A stretch of DNA of 14,553 nucleotides. Source: Bacteroidetes bacterium UBA4408. GTDB lineage: Bacteria > Bacteroidota > Bacteroidia > UBA4408. The position numbers and the translations under genes were made by a program. The stretch spans positions 1 through 14,553 of the forward strand of contig DGQS01000092.1 of NCBI GenBank assembly GCA_002389785.1. The letters are read 5' to 3'. The stretch's first letter is position 1. Each line of letters starts with the position of its first letter. Below are positions 1 to 7,188 of the stretch, piece after piece. The notes beneath the pieces were generated by a model. That model had not been told where the DNA came from. It saw only the letters and a program-made list of their open reading frames with translations, and searched no databases.

Positions 1-274
1 AATTTTTGTATGTATTGTAAGTTTTTACAACATTGGGATTTTCCATGCGACACGGTCCGCACCAAGAAGCCCAAAAATCGATCAATACTATTTTACCTTT
101 ATTTACTTTTGAGAGCGCATATTCTTTTCCGTCAGGGCTATTGAATTTAAGTTCGGGAGCTTTATTTCCGATGTTTAAACCTGTTTGAGGACTGCCTCCT
201 TTGCCAATAGCAGATATGCCAATACCAATAAACAGTAGAGCCACAACAGCAATTCCTAATTGTATTTTTTTCAT
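1..274 (-). CDS. TlpA/ResA-like thioredoxin-fold protein, partial (N-terminal part)
   Basis: Too short for a standard ORF call because the window edge cuts it. From ATG at 274 the minus strand reads 91 complete codons without a stop and runs off at position 1. Residues 5-23 are a hydrophobic membrane anchor or signal sequence. Residues 36-60 match the AhpC/TlpA entry region (GNKAPELKF, SPDGKEYALS, then KGKIVLIDFWA). The active site WCGPC lies at residues 71-75, followed by RMENP. The expected role is a periplasmic thiol-disulfide reductase or oxidoreductase, tethered to the inner membrane, that keeps extracytoplasmic cysteines reduced or helps cytochrome c maturation. The C-terminal half is missing, so the substrate cannot be guessed. 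It lies downstream of murA on the same strand, but a TACTTTTG element at 309-316 suggests its own promoter. Confidence 0.88.
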   Translation of the reverse strand, partial: MKKIQLGIAVVALLFIGIGISAIGKGGSPQTGLNIGNKAPELKFNSPDGKEYALSKVNKGKIVLIDFWASWCGPCRMENPNVVKTYNTYKN

Positions 275-308
275 GTTAATTCGGTTAAAAAGTAATTATA
301 ACAGGCAT

Positions 309-316
309 CAAAAGTA
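309..316 (-). promoter_or_regulatory. Predicted -7 element TACTTTTG for the thioredoxin-like gene
   Basis: Minus strand reads TACTTTTG, an exact match to the Bacteroidota TAnnTTTG -7 consensus. It ends 34 bases before the ATG at 274. It sits in the 76-base gap after the murA stop, so the thioredoxin gene may be transcribed separately. No clear -33 TTG is seen at the usual distance. Confidence 0.45.
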
Positions 317-350
317 CAAAAGAAACTACGAATAAACTGAAGGAGTTGAA

Positions 351-1667
351 TTATTTTGAAAAATTAACGCGTTTAATATTTGCTCCCAATTGTATTAATC
401 GGGTATCAATGTTCTGGTAGCCTCTATCAATTTGTTCAATGTTGTGAATGATGCTCTTTCCTTCGGCCGATAAGGCGGCAATCAACAAGGATACTCCGGC
501 GCGAATATCAGGTGAAGCCATTGAAATACCCCTTAATTTATACTTACGATCGAGTCCAATTACAGTTGCTCGGTGAGGATCGCACAAAATAATTTGTGCT
601 CCCATATCAATTAATTTATCGACGAAAAAGAGGCGACTTTCAAACATTTTTTGATGTACCAAAATGCTACCTCTGGCTTGTGTAGCAACCACTAAAACAA
701 TGCTTAATAAATCGGGGGTAAGTCCCGGCCATATTGCATCGGCAATTGTTAAAATAGAACCATCAATAAAGGTATCGATTTCATAATGATCCTGTGATGG
801 AATATAAATATCATCGCCTCTCAACTCAAGTTGGATTCCAAGCTTTCGGAAGGTATCAGGAATAACACCCAATTCGTCATAAGCCACATTTTTAATGGTA
901 ATTTCTGATTGTGTCATTGCCGCCAGTCCAATAAAACTGCCTATTTCAATCATATCGGGAAGCATTCTATGGTTCGTTCCCTTTAAATAATTAACCCCTT
1001 CAATTGTAAGCAAATTTGAGCCAACCCCTGAAATTTTTGCTCCCATGCGGTTGAGCATTTTACACAATTGTTGAATATAGGGCTCACAAGCAGCATTGTA
1101 AATGGTGGTAACGCCTTTAGCCATAACTGCAGCCATAATAATATTGGCAGTTCCGGTAACAGATGCCTCGTCGAGCAACATGTAGCAACCTTTTAAATCG
1201 GAGGCTTCTACTTTGTAAAAGCTTTCATTTGAATCGTACTCGAATTTAGCGCCCAGCTTTTGGAATCCAATAAAATGGGTATCCAATCTTCGACGGCCAA
1301 TTTTATCACCTCCGGGTTTAGGAATATAGCCCTTTCCGAAACGCGAAAGCAAAGGTCCTATAATCATGATAGAGCCTCTTAAACCTCCACCTTTTTTCTT
1401 GAATTCGGGCGAATTCAAGTAGTCGATGTTTACGTTATCGGCTTGAAAAGTATAAGTGTCGGCCGAAATTTTTTCAACTTTCACACCTAAATCAGCTAAT
1501 AAGGATATCAACTTATTTACGTCCACAATATCCGGAATATTACTGATTGTAACGAGTTCGGGAGTTAATAAAACAGCACATAATATCTGCAATGCTTCGT
1601 TTTTAGCTCCTTGTGGGATAATTTCTCCTTTTAATTTTTGTCCTCCAACAATTTCAAATGCACTCAT
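351..1667 (-). CDS. murA: UDP-N-acetylglucosamine 1-carboxyvinyltransferase (MurA), Asp-type active site
   Basis: Catalyses the first committed step of peptidoglycan synthesis in the cytoplasm: transfer of enolpyruvate from PEP to UDP-GlcNAc. The 438-aa length is normal for the family. Substrate-site Lys22-Asn23 sit in GAKNEAL. The mobile catalytic loop is PGGDKIGRRRLD at residues 118-129, with a downstream Arg (about 126) matching Arg120 of E. coli. The general base fits Asp319 in LTPDLL. Arg389 in SPDIRAG matches E. coli Arg397. The residue aligned with E. coli Cys115 is Asp121. Cys-to-Asp at this place is the known basis of natural fosfomycin insensitivity in mycobacterial, chlamydial and Borrelia MurA, so this enzyme is predicted to be fosfomycin-insensitive. 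The ATG at 1665-1667 fits the conserved N-terminus. It is a single-gene unit or is read with the thioredoxin-like gene. Confidence 0.97.
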   Translation of the reverse strand: MSAFEIVGGQKLKGEIIPQGAKNEALQILCAVLLTPELVTISNIPDIVDVNKLISLLADLGVKVEKISADTYTFQADNVNIDYLNSPEFKKKGGGLRGSIMIIGPLLSRFGKGYIPKPGGDKIGRRRLDTHFIGFQKLGAKFEYDSNESFYKVEASDLKGCYMLLDEASVTGTANIIMAAVMAKGVTTIYNAACEPYIQQLCKMLNRMGAKISGVGSNLLTIEGVNYLKGTNHRMLPDMIEIGSFIGLAAMTQSEITIKNVAYDELGVIPDTFRKLGIQLELRGDDIYIPSQDHYEIDTFIDGSILTIADAIWPGLTPDLLSIVLVVATQARGSILVHQKMFESRLFFVDKLIDMGAQIILCDPHRATVIGLDRKYKLRGISMASPDIRAGVSLLIAALSAEGKSIIHNIEQIDRGYQNIDTRLIQLGANIKRVNFSK

Positions 1668-1816
1668 ATTATTGATTTTTGATAGTTCGTGTAGTATTGT
1701 TTAAGACTTTATTCAACGGGTTGAATTATTGAATTAAGCTCAATTAATAAACAAAATAACTGAAAATACCTGCTTCATTTTTATCTCTAAAAAAAAGTAA
1801 TCAACAGATTTTTCAA

Positions 1817-1824
1817 TACTTTTG
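1817..1824 (+). promoter_or_regulatory. Predicted -7 element TACTTTTG, 3 bases before the DUF1684 start
   Basis: Exact TAnnTTTG match ending at 1824, with ATG at 1828. A transcript from here would start at or next to the A of the ATG, giving a leaderless mRNA. It also argues against a TTG start at 1822, which would lie inside the promoter element. Confidence 0.5.
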
Positions 1825-1827
1825 GAC

Positions 1828-2724
1828 ATGCAAAAAAGCAACACGCTAACCTTCCTCTTCACCCTGGTATTTGTATCTACAACTATGGCACAACCTGCTA
1901 CAATTGATTATTTTACAAAAATTGAACAATGGCACAGCAAACGTATAACGAATTTAAAAGGTGAAAATGGATGGTTAACCGTTGCCGGCCTTTTTTGGTT
2001 AAAGGAAGGAGAAAACACGGTTGGAAGCTCAAAAAACAATCAGGTAGTTTTTCCTAAAGGGAAAGCAGCAGCGAAAATTGGTACCTTTACATTGAAAAAT
2101 GGAGAGGTAAGCTTTACTACTCAGCCTGGTACTAAAGTAAGTTTGAACGAGCAAGATTTTACTTCAGGTGTAATTTACTCCGATAAAATTGAAGAACAAT
2201 CGATGGTGTTGCAACATCAAAATTTGCGTTGGTTTATTATCAAAAGGGGCCCAAAATATGGAGTTCGCTTGCGTGATTTAGAAAGTGATGCACGTAAAAA
2301 CTTTAGCCACATCGATAGATTTATTGTAGATAGTAGTTACAAGGTAATGGCCGTATTTGAAAAACCGGAAGTAGCTAAAACCATCCCCATTCATGATGTT
2401 ATTGGCTTAACAACCGAAACTGAATTTGGTGGAACCTTGTTTTTTGAATTGCAGGGAAAAAAATTAAAATTAGATGCAACCCTTGAAGGTGATGATTTAT
2501 TTATTGTTTTTGCAGATGCAACATCAGGTATCAGTACTTATGGCGGTGGAAGATTTTTGTACGCTAAAGTTCCAACGAACGGAAATTTGGTAGAGCTCGA
2601 TTTTAACAAAGCCTATAATCCACCTTGTGCTTTTACTGATTTTGCCACTTGCCCCCTACCTCCTGACCAAAATAAATTAGAAATTGAAATTAAAGCCGGT
2701 GAAAAGAAGTATGCAGATCATTGA
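1828..2724 (+). CDS. Secreted DUF1684 domain protein
   Basis: A 298-aa protein with a signal peptide (hydrophobic segment about 7-20, likely cut after Ala21 in TTMAQ). The mature part carries the DUF1684 hallmarks: the early GWLTVAGLFWLKEGENTVGS block at residues 48-67, and the C-terminal block from 264 with NPPCAFTDFATCPLPP and a final KAGEKKY. Two conserved Cys (267 and 275) sit in that block. DUF1684 proteins have no settled biochemical role; the fold resembles small beta-rich domains and the protein should act in the periplasm or outside the cell. I chose ATG 1828 over the in-frame TTG at 1822 because it gives a clean signal peptide and the TTG overlaps a -7 element. The ABC-F gene follows 44 bases later with its own -7 element. 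Confidence 0.9.
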   Translation: MQKSNTLTFLFTLVFVSTTMAQPATIDYFTKIEQWHSKRITNLKGENGWLTVAGLFWLKEGENTVGSSKNNQVVFPKGKAAAKIGTFTLKNGEVSFTTQPGTKVSLNEQDFTSGVIYSDKIEEQSMVLQHQNLRWFIIKRGPKYGVRLRDLESDARKNFSHIDRFIVDSSYKVMAVFEKPEVAKTIPIHDVIGLTTETEFGGTLFFELQGKKLKLDATLEGDDLFIVFADATSGISTYGGGRFLYAKVPTNGNLVELDFNKAYNPPCAFTDFATCPLPPDQNKLEIEIKAGEKKYADH

Positions 2725-2734
2725 GAAGTCTCAA
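2721..2734 (+). other. 14-bp perfect palindrome over the DUF1684 stop codon
   Basis: TTGAGA-AG-TCTCAA, overlapping the TGA at 2722-2724 and lying 22 bases upstream of the ABC-F -7 element. It could be a short hairpin (5-bp stem, AAGT loop) or a dimer-binding site. There is no T-run after it, so it is not a convincing terminator. Confidence 0.3.
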
Positions 2735-2756
2735 AAGTTAACTCATCCTTTTCTCT

Positions 2757-2764
2757 TACCTTTG
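2757..2764 (+). promoter_or_regulatory. Predicted -7 element TACCTTTG, 4 bases before the ABC-F start
   Basis: Exact TAnnTTTG match with only CCGC between it and the ATG at 2769. The ABC-F start is firm (MNYLSIENLTKTYG is the canonical N-terminus), so the predicted transcript is leaderless or nearly so. Confidence 0.5.
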
Positions 2765-2768
2765 CCGC

Positions 2769-4679
2769 ATGAATTATTTATCGATTGAAAATCTCACCAA
2801 AACTTATGGTGAAAAAACGCTTTTTAAGAATATTAGTTTTGGAATTGAACAAGGACAGAAGCTTGCTTTAATTGCGAAAAATGGTTCAGGAAAAAGTACC
2901 TTACTTAAAATTATTTGTGGTAAAGACATCCCCGACAGCGGCAACATTGTGAGCCGAAACGGAATTTCAATTGCTTACCTCGATCAGGATCCGCAGTTTG
3001 ATGAACAGAGCAATGTAATTGAAAATATTTTTCGTGCAGACAACCCAATACTTAAAATAATTAAGGAATATGAGTTTTGTTTGGAAGAAGTAAATCTTGA
3101 TCCAAGTACCGAAAATTTAGAGAAGTTGCAACAAATTTCAGCTCAAATGGATGATGCAGCAGCTTGGGATTATGATGTAAAAGTGAAACAGATATTATTT
3201 GAACTAAAAGTTACCAACTTACACCAGGCCATCTCAGAAACTTCCGGCGGACAGCGTAAGCGCGTTGCTTTGAGTCGTGTATTGATTGAAGCACCCGATT
3301 TGCTAATCATGGATGAACCCACCAACCATCTTGATTTAGCAATGGTTGAATGGCTTGAGAACTATCTAGCACGACAGGATATGGCCTTGCTTATGGTAAC
3401 GCATGATCGATATTTTTTAGACAATGTATGTGATGAAATTATTGAATTGGATAATCATCAGTTGTATCGATACAAAGGGAATTACTCCTATTTTTTAGAA
3501 AAGAAAGCCGAACGCGAATTTAACGAAGGACGCGAAACCGATAAAGCACGCAACTTGATGCGCACCGAAATTGAATGGATGCGCAGAATGCCCAAGGCCA
3601 GGGGTACCAAGTCGAAAGCTCGAATTGATGCATTTTATGATTTAAAAGACAAGGCTGCCGGAAAGGCAAAACAACAGGCTTTACAGCTAAATGTAAAAAT
3701 GAACCGCATTGGAGGCAAGGTAATTGAGCTTAAAAAATTGTATAAAAATTTTGGCGATTTAAAGGTGGTAAAAGGATTTGACTATACTTTTAAAACCGGT
3801 GAACGTATAGGCATTGTTGGCAAAAACGGGGTTGGAAAATCTACATTTCTAAATATGCTCATGGGTATTGAGCAAGCCGACTCGGGTAAAATAAACGTGG
3901 GAGAAACAGTGGTTTTTGGCTACTATTCGCAACAAGGAATGATATTGAATGAGGATAAGCGGGTGATTGAAGTTGTAAAAGAAATTGCCGATGTTATTCC
4001 CATGGGCGACGGTAGTAAAATTACTGCTTCGCAGTTCTTGCAACTTTTTCAGTTTCCTCCCGACTCGCAATATACCTATGTAAGTAAGCTTAGTGGAGGT
4101 GAAAAGCGCAGGCTTTATTTGTTAACGGTGTTGATGAAGAATCCTAATTTTTTGATTCTGGATGAGCCTACGAATGATTTGGATTTATTGACTTTGAATA
4201 CTCTGGAAGATTTTTTATTAAACTTCAAAGGCTGTTTGCTAATTGTTTCGCACGACCGCTATTTTATGGACAAGTTGGTGGATAGCTTATTCGTATTTGA
4301 GGGTGATGGAATTATATCGGGTTTCACCGGAAATTATGCAGAGTATCGCGATAAGCAAGAAGAAATTGAAAGAATAGAAAAGGAAAATTCAAAACTTAAA
4401 AATAAATCAGTTTCTATCGAAAACAGCGAAGCGACGTTGAACTTGGCTTCCGGTGAAAAAAAGAACAAACTATCGTTTAAAGAAAAATATGAACTGGAAC
4501 AACTCGAAAAGGAAATTCCTGTTTTAGAAAAAGAGAAAGAACAACTTACTGAAAAAATGAATATTGCTTCAGGAAATCATCTGGAACTACAACAAGCTGC
4601 AGAGCGATTTGCAGAAGTTAGCAATTTGCTGGATGAAAAATCGATGCGTTGGCTAGAGTTGAGTGAATTAGTTGAATAA
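2769..4679 (+). CDS. uup: ABC-F family ATPase, Uup-like, with C-terminal coiled coil
   Basis: A 636-aa cytoplasmic protein with two ABC cassettes in one chain and no membrane segments, the ABC-F layout. Cassette 1: Walker A AKNGSGKS (36-43), signature SGGQ (159-162), Walker B LLIMDEP (178-184). The linker (about 250-300) is rich in Arg/Lys (MRRMPKARGTKSKARID), as expected for the P-site tRNA-interacting arm. Cassette 2: Walker A GKNGVGKS (351-358), LSGGE (441-445), Walker B FLILDEP (461-467). The end (about 525-636) is highly charged and predicted coiled coil, as in Uup, whose length (about 635 aa) this matches. ABC-F proteins act on the ribosome at the E site; Uup has also been linked to precise transposon excision. 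It is probably a translation factor rather than an antibiotic-resistance ARE protein, but that distinction needs phylogeny. Confidence 0.93.
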   Translation: MNYLSIENLTKTYGEKTLFKNISFGIEQGQKLALIAKNGSGKSTLLKIICGKDIPDSGNIVSRNGISIAYLDQDPQFDEQSNVIENIFRADNPILKIIKEYEFCLEEVNLDPSTENLEKLQQISAQMDDAAAWDYDVKVKQILFELKVTNLHQAISETSGGQRKRVALSRVLIEAPDLLIMDEPTNHLDLAMVEWLENYLARQDMALLMVTHDRYFLDNVCDEIIELDNHQLYRYKGNYSYFLEKKAEREFNEGRETDKARNLMRTEIEWMRRMPKARGTKSKARIDAFYDLKDKAAGKAKQQALQLNVKMNRIGGKVIELKKLYKNFGDLKVVKGFDYTFKTGERIGIVGKNGVGKSTFLNMLMGIEQADSGKINVGETVVFGYYSQQGMILNEDKRVIEVVKEIADVIPMGDGSKITASQFLQLFQFPPDSQYTYVSKLSGGEKRRLYLLTVLMKNPNFLILDEPTNDLDLLTLNTLEDFLLNFKGCLLIVSHDRYFMDKLVDSLFVFEGDGIISGFTGNYAEYRDKQEEIERIEKENSKLKNKSVSIENSEATLNLASGEKKNKLSFKEKYELEQLEKEIPVLEKEKEQLTEKMNIASGNHLELQQAAERFAEVSNLLDEKSMRWLELSELVE

Positions 4680-4681
4680 AA

Positions 4682-4710
4682 AAGCCGTTACCCATAAGGA
4701 GTAACGGCTT
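4682..4710. terminator. Bidirectional rho-independent-type terminator
   Basis: Perfect 10-bp stem AAGCCGTTAC / GTAACGGCTT with a 9-base loop, between the convergent ABC-F and 119-aa genes. On the minus strand the stem is followed by a run of six T, a strong terminator for the 119-aa gene. On the plus strand the T-tract (CCAATTTTCT) is weaker. Confidence 0.85.
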
Positions 4711-4729
4711 CCAATTTTCTAAAAATTTA

Positions 4730-5089
4730 TTATACCAAGGTATTTTCGGGTTCAAAAGCAAAAATATTGGTAGCATCAGCTGCAACTGCCGGCTTTTCTT
4801 TACTTTCTTTCAGAATTTCTTTAGACTCCGACTTTTTAGTTTCCTTAACTATTGGACTTACGTATGGCAAACCAACTATTTCGCTTTTTATTTCTTTAAG
4901 AAACATACCGAAATGAATCGCTTTTTTAACATTGGTAATATTTACCTCAATTTTCCATTCGTCAATTCCTACGGTCTTAGGCTTTACTGTAAATTCAACT
5001 TCATTTTCTAAGCAGTAATCCATTACCGATTGTATATTTTTTCTTTTTACTGCAACCATTGGCAGTTCTTCGTTCATAAATGCGTTCAT
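4730..5089 (-). CDS. Hypothetical 119-aa protein of unknown function
   Basis: I do not recognise a family. There is no signal peptide and no membrane segment, so it is probably cytoplasmic. Residues 1-80 look like a small folded alpha/beta domain (VAVKRKNIQSVMDYCLENEVEF, a WKIEVN strand, then the helix KKAIHFGMFLKEIKSE). Residues 81-105 are a Lys/Ser/Glu-rich, probably disordered linker (KETKKSESKEILKESKEK), ending in a short hydrophobic tail NIFAFEPENTLV. A normal codon pattern and the dedicated terminator at 4682-4710 support a real gene. The start could be ATG 5089 (Met1), Met5 or Met11; I kept the longest. A near-consensus -7 (TACTTTTA, minus, 5117-5124) and a dyad TTTTAC-N4-GTAAAA (5106-5121) lie upstream. 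Confidence 0.72.
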   Translation of the reverse strand: MNAFMNEELPMVAVKRKNIQSVMDYCLENEVEFTVKPKTVGIDEWKIEVNITNVKKAIHFGMFLKEIKSEIVGLPYVSPIVKETKKSESKEILKESKEKPAVAADATNIFAFEPENTLV

Positions 5090-5272
5090 GCGAGTAGTAT
5101 TTAATTTTTACACTTGTAAAAGTAAGGGAATAAAGTTAAAATTTTAAGAGAATATTTTTCAACAATCCTTTTATTTTTAATCAAAATTACAGGGGGTAAA
5201 TCCATTTTCTATAAAAAACCGGCAAGCGCTTCATCCCCATCTTTAACGTTAATGATCAGATCAAATAAATTT

Positions 5273-5280
5273 TATATTTG
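5273..5280 (+). promoter_or_regulatory. Predicted -7 element TATATTTG for the SGNH/GT4 pair
   Basis: Exact TAnnTTTG match ending 23 bases before the ATG at 5304, in a 214-base gap between divergent genes. It would give a leader of roughly 17 bases. No clear -33 element. Confidence 0.5.
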
Positions 5281-5303
5281 CCTTTATTAATTGATAAAAT
5301 TGT

Positions 5304-5900
5304 ATGAATTGGGAAACCTTGCTGTCATTTGGAGATAGTATCACTTTCGGAGCTAGAAGCTACCTATCCTATCCTGAAATTTGCGGTTCCATCTTGGAAG
5401 AAAAATTACAAAAAAACTGGCATGTAATTAATCATTCGGTAAGTGGTTATACTACCATAGACTTGGTGCGTTCATTAAACCCATTGATGCAAAATTACAA
5501 ATCCGCAAATCCCAGTATTATTACGGTTATGATAGGCACAAATGATATAAAAATGAATGTATCATTAAACGAATTTAAGATAGCGTACAAGCAACTTATA
5601 ATAAAATTAAAACTACTTTCCATTAATAACAACATCGTTCTTCTAAAAATTCCTTCGTTTAAACAAAAGGTTTCCTATCCCTATAATTTTGCAATGAATA
5701 GTCAAATAGATGTATTCAATTCATGCATTGAAAAATTAGCCCTTGAAAATAATTTAGCTTGTTTTTCATTTTGTTTTAAAGATGAAGATCACTTTGATGG
5801 TGTTCATTTAAACTCTATTGGATGCGCTTCAGCAGCTTTGCAACTCGGTAATCTCATTTTAAAAGATAAAGGTTTTGAAAGTATTACAACTTTGCCATAA
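5304..5900 (+). CDS. SGNH/GDSL-type hydrolase (probable esterase or deacylase)
   Basis: A 198-aa protein with all four SGNH blocks: block I SFGDSIT with nucleophile Ser12, block II Gly48 in SVSGYTT, block III GTND with Asn80, and block V DGVH with Asp165 and His168. This is the serine-esterase fold that removes acyl or acetyl groups from lipids or carbohydrates. There is no signal peptide or membrane segment, so it should be cytoplasmic, unlike many secreted carbohydrate esterases. The downstream glycosyltransferase overlaps its 3' end by 26 bases, so the two are translationally coupled. A joint role in making or editing an acylated glycan or glycolipid is my inference. The substrate cannot be read from sequence. 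Confidence 0.88.
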   Translation: MNWETLLSFGDSITFGARSYLSYPEICGSILEEKLQKNWHVINHSVSGYTTIDLVRSLNPLMQNYKSANPSIITVMIGTNDIKMNVSLNEFKIAYKQLIIKLKLLSINNNIVLLKIPSFKQKVSYPYNFAMNSQIDVFNSCIEKLALENNLACFSFCFKDEDHFDGVHLNSIGCASAALQLGNLILKDKGFESITTLP

Positions 5901-7086
5901 AATGCCTTTTCCTGCGCAGGATGGTGGAGCTCAAGTTATACATTTTACTACCCAAGGATTACTAACAAAAGGAATCGAATTAAAAATAATCGCAATAAAT
6001 CCAACCCGTAATTTTATTCCGCTTGATTCGCTGCCAAATGAATATAAAAAATCAACCAGGTTTGAAGCAGTAACCGTTGATACCACCATAAAACCAATTC
6101 GCTTTTTATTTAATCTTCTAAAAAAAGAGTCGTATTTTATTGAGCGTTTTAAATCGGACGAGTTTGAAAATAAACTCTCGACCGTACTCTTAGCAGAAAG
6201 CTTTGATATTATTCAGCTCGAACATCTATACTTATGCATTTACCTACCAATACTACGCAAGTTTTCGAAAGCTAAAATTATTTTACGCCCACAAAATGTT
6301 GAATATCAAATTTGGGAGGGTTATCTGCCCCAAGTAAAAAATCCTTTTAAGCAATTACTTCTCAAAATTGCGACTTCGCGTTTAAAAAAATATGAGCAAA
6401 ATGCCGTAAAACAAGTAGATGGAATACTTGCATTAACAAAAAACGATGCTTCAGTGTTTGCATCTTTAGCTGCATCCATACCGATTGAAATTATTGCAAT
6501 GGGTTATGAATATTCAAAATTAAAAGGGTACAATTTTGAAAATCAATTTTTAAATAAACCTGTAGTGTATCATTTAGGCGCTATGGATTGGCTGCCAAAT
6601 GTGGAAGCAATTGATTGGTTTTTAGATAAGGTATTTCCACTATTGCAAGCGAAAAAAGCAAAGGTTAAAATTATTTTAGCCGGAAGAAATATGCCGAATA
6701 AATATTTGAATTATCAATCAGATATGCTTGAGTTTATTGCTGAGGTAAATGATCCATTAAAGTTTCAAGAAGATAAACCCATACTAATTGTTCCACTTTT
6801 ATCGGGAAGTGGAATACGCGCTAAAATTATTGAAGGTTTAGCCTTAGGAAAAACTATTATATCAACAAGCATAGGTGCACAGGGCATACGTTTTACAAAT
6901 GGCAAAGATTTAATAATTGCGGATACTGCCGAAGAATTTGCAAATCAAATTATACGTTATGCAGGTTCAATAGAAATGTGCAAATCGGTTTCACAAGAAG
7001 CACGTAAACTGAGTCGTTCTTATTATACCAGCGAAGTTACCTCCACAATGATGGTTGAATTTTATACTAAATTGCTTGAAAATTAA
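5875..7086 (+). CDS. Family 4 (GT4-type) glycosyltransferase
   Basis: A 403-aa GT-B-fold enzyme that transfers a sugar from a nucleotide-sugar donor, probably at the cytoplasmic face of the membrane. The N-terminal strand and loop KVLQLCHKMPFPAQDGGA (residues 2-19) are the acceptor-domain start typical of Bacteroidota GT4 enzymes. RPQNVEYQIWEG follows at 138-149. The donor-domain entry is VYHLGAMDWLPN (231-242), and the donor-binding motif GSGIRAKIIEGLALGKTIIS spans 311-330, followed by GAQG. The start is TTG at 5875, inside the SGNH gene; starting at the first ATG (5902) would remove the first beta strand, so TTG is preferred. There are no other polysaccharide genes nearby, so the product glycan is unknown. 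Confidence 0.9.
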   Translation: MKVLQLCHKMPFPAQDGGAQVIHFTTQGLLTKGIELKIIAINPTRNFIPLDSLPNEYKKSTRFEAVTVDTTIKPIRFLFNLLKKESYFIERFKSDEFENKLSTVLLAESFDIIQLEHLYLCIYLPILRKFSKAKIILRPQNVEYQIWEGYLPQVKNPFKQLLLKIATSRLKKYEQNAVKQVDGILALTKNDASVFASLAASIPIEIIAMGYEYSKLKGYNFENQFLNKPVVYHLGAMDWLPNVEAIDWFLDKVFPLLQAKKAKVKIILAGRNMPNKYLNYQSDMLEFIAEVNDPLKFQEDKPILIVPLLSGSGIRAKIIEGLALGKTIISTSIGAQGIRFTNGKDLIIADTAEEFANQIIRYAGSIEMCKSVSQEARKLSRSYYTSEVTSTMMVEFYTKLLEN

Positions 7087-7188
7087 TTGCAGCCTTTAGT
7101 GTTTCGAAAGGAAACTTATAGTTATTCAGAAATTTTATGTAGCTGAAATCGAGTCAGATTTTAATTCAAGTGTAAACACACCAACTAT

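Noticed and set aside
1711..1726. Near-palindrome ATTCAAC-GG-GTTGAAT upstream of murA
   Set aside because: AT-rich, single copy in the window and no clear promoter beside it; could be chance.
2769..4679. ABC-F gene as an antibiotic-resistance ribosomal protection factor
   Set aside because: The Uup-like length and C-terminal coiled coil point to a housekeeping ABC-F, and no resistance-gene context is present.
7087..7188. Small hairpins GTTTC-GAAAG-GAAAC (7101-7115) and GTGT-AA-ACAC (7170-7179) as terminators between the convergent glycosyltransferase and dusB genes
   Set aside because: Stems of 4-5 bp without a following T-run; too weak to call.
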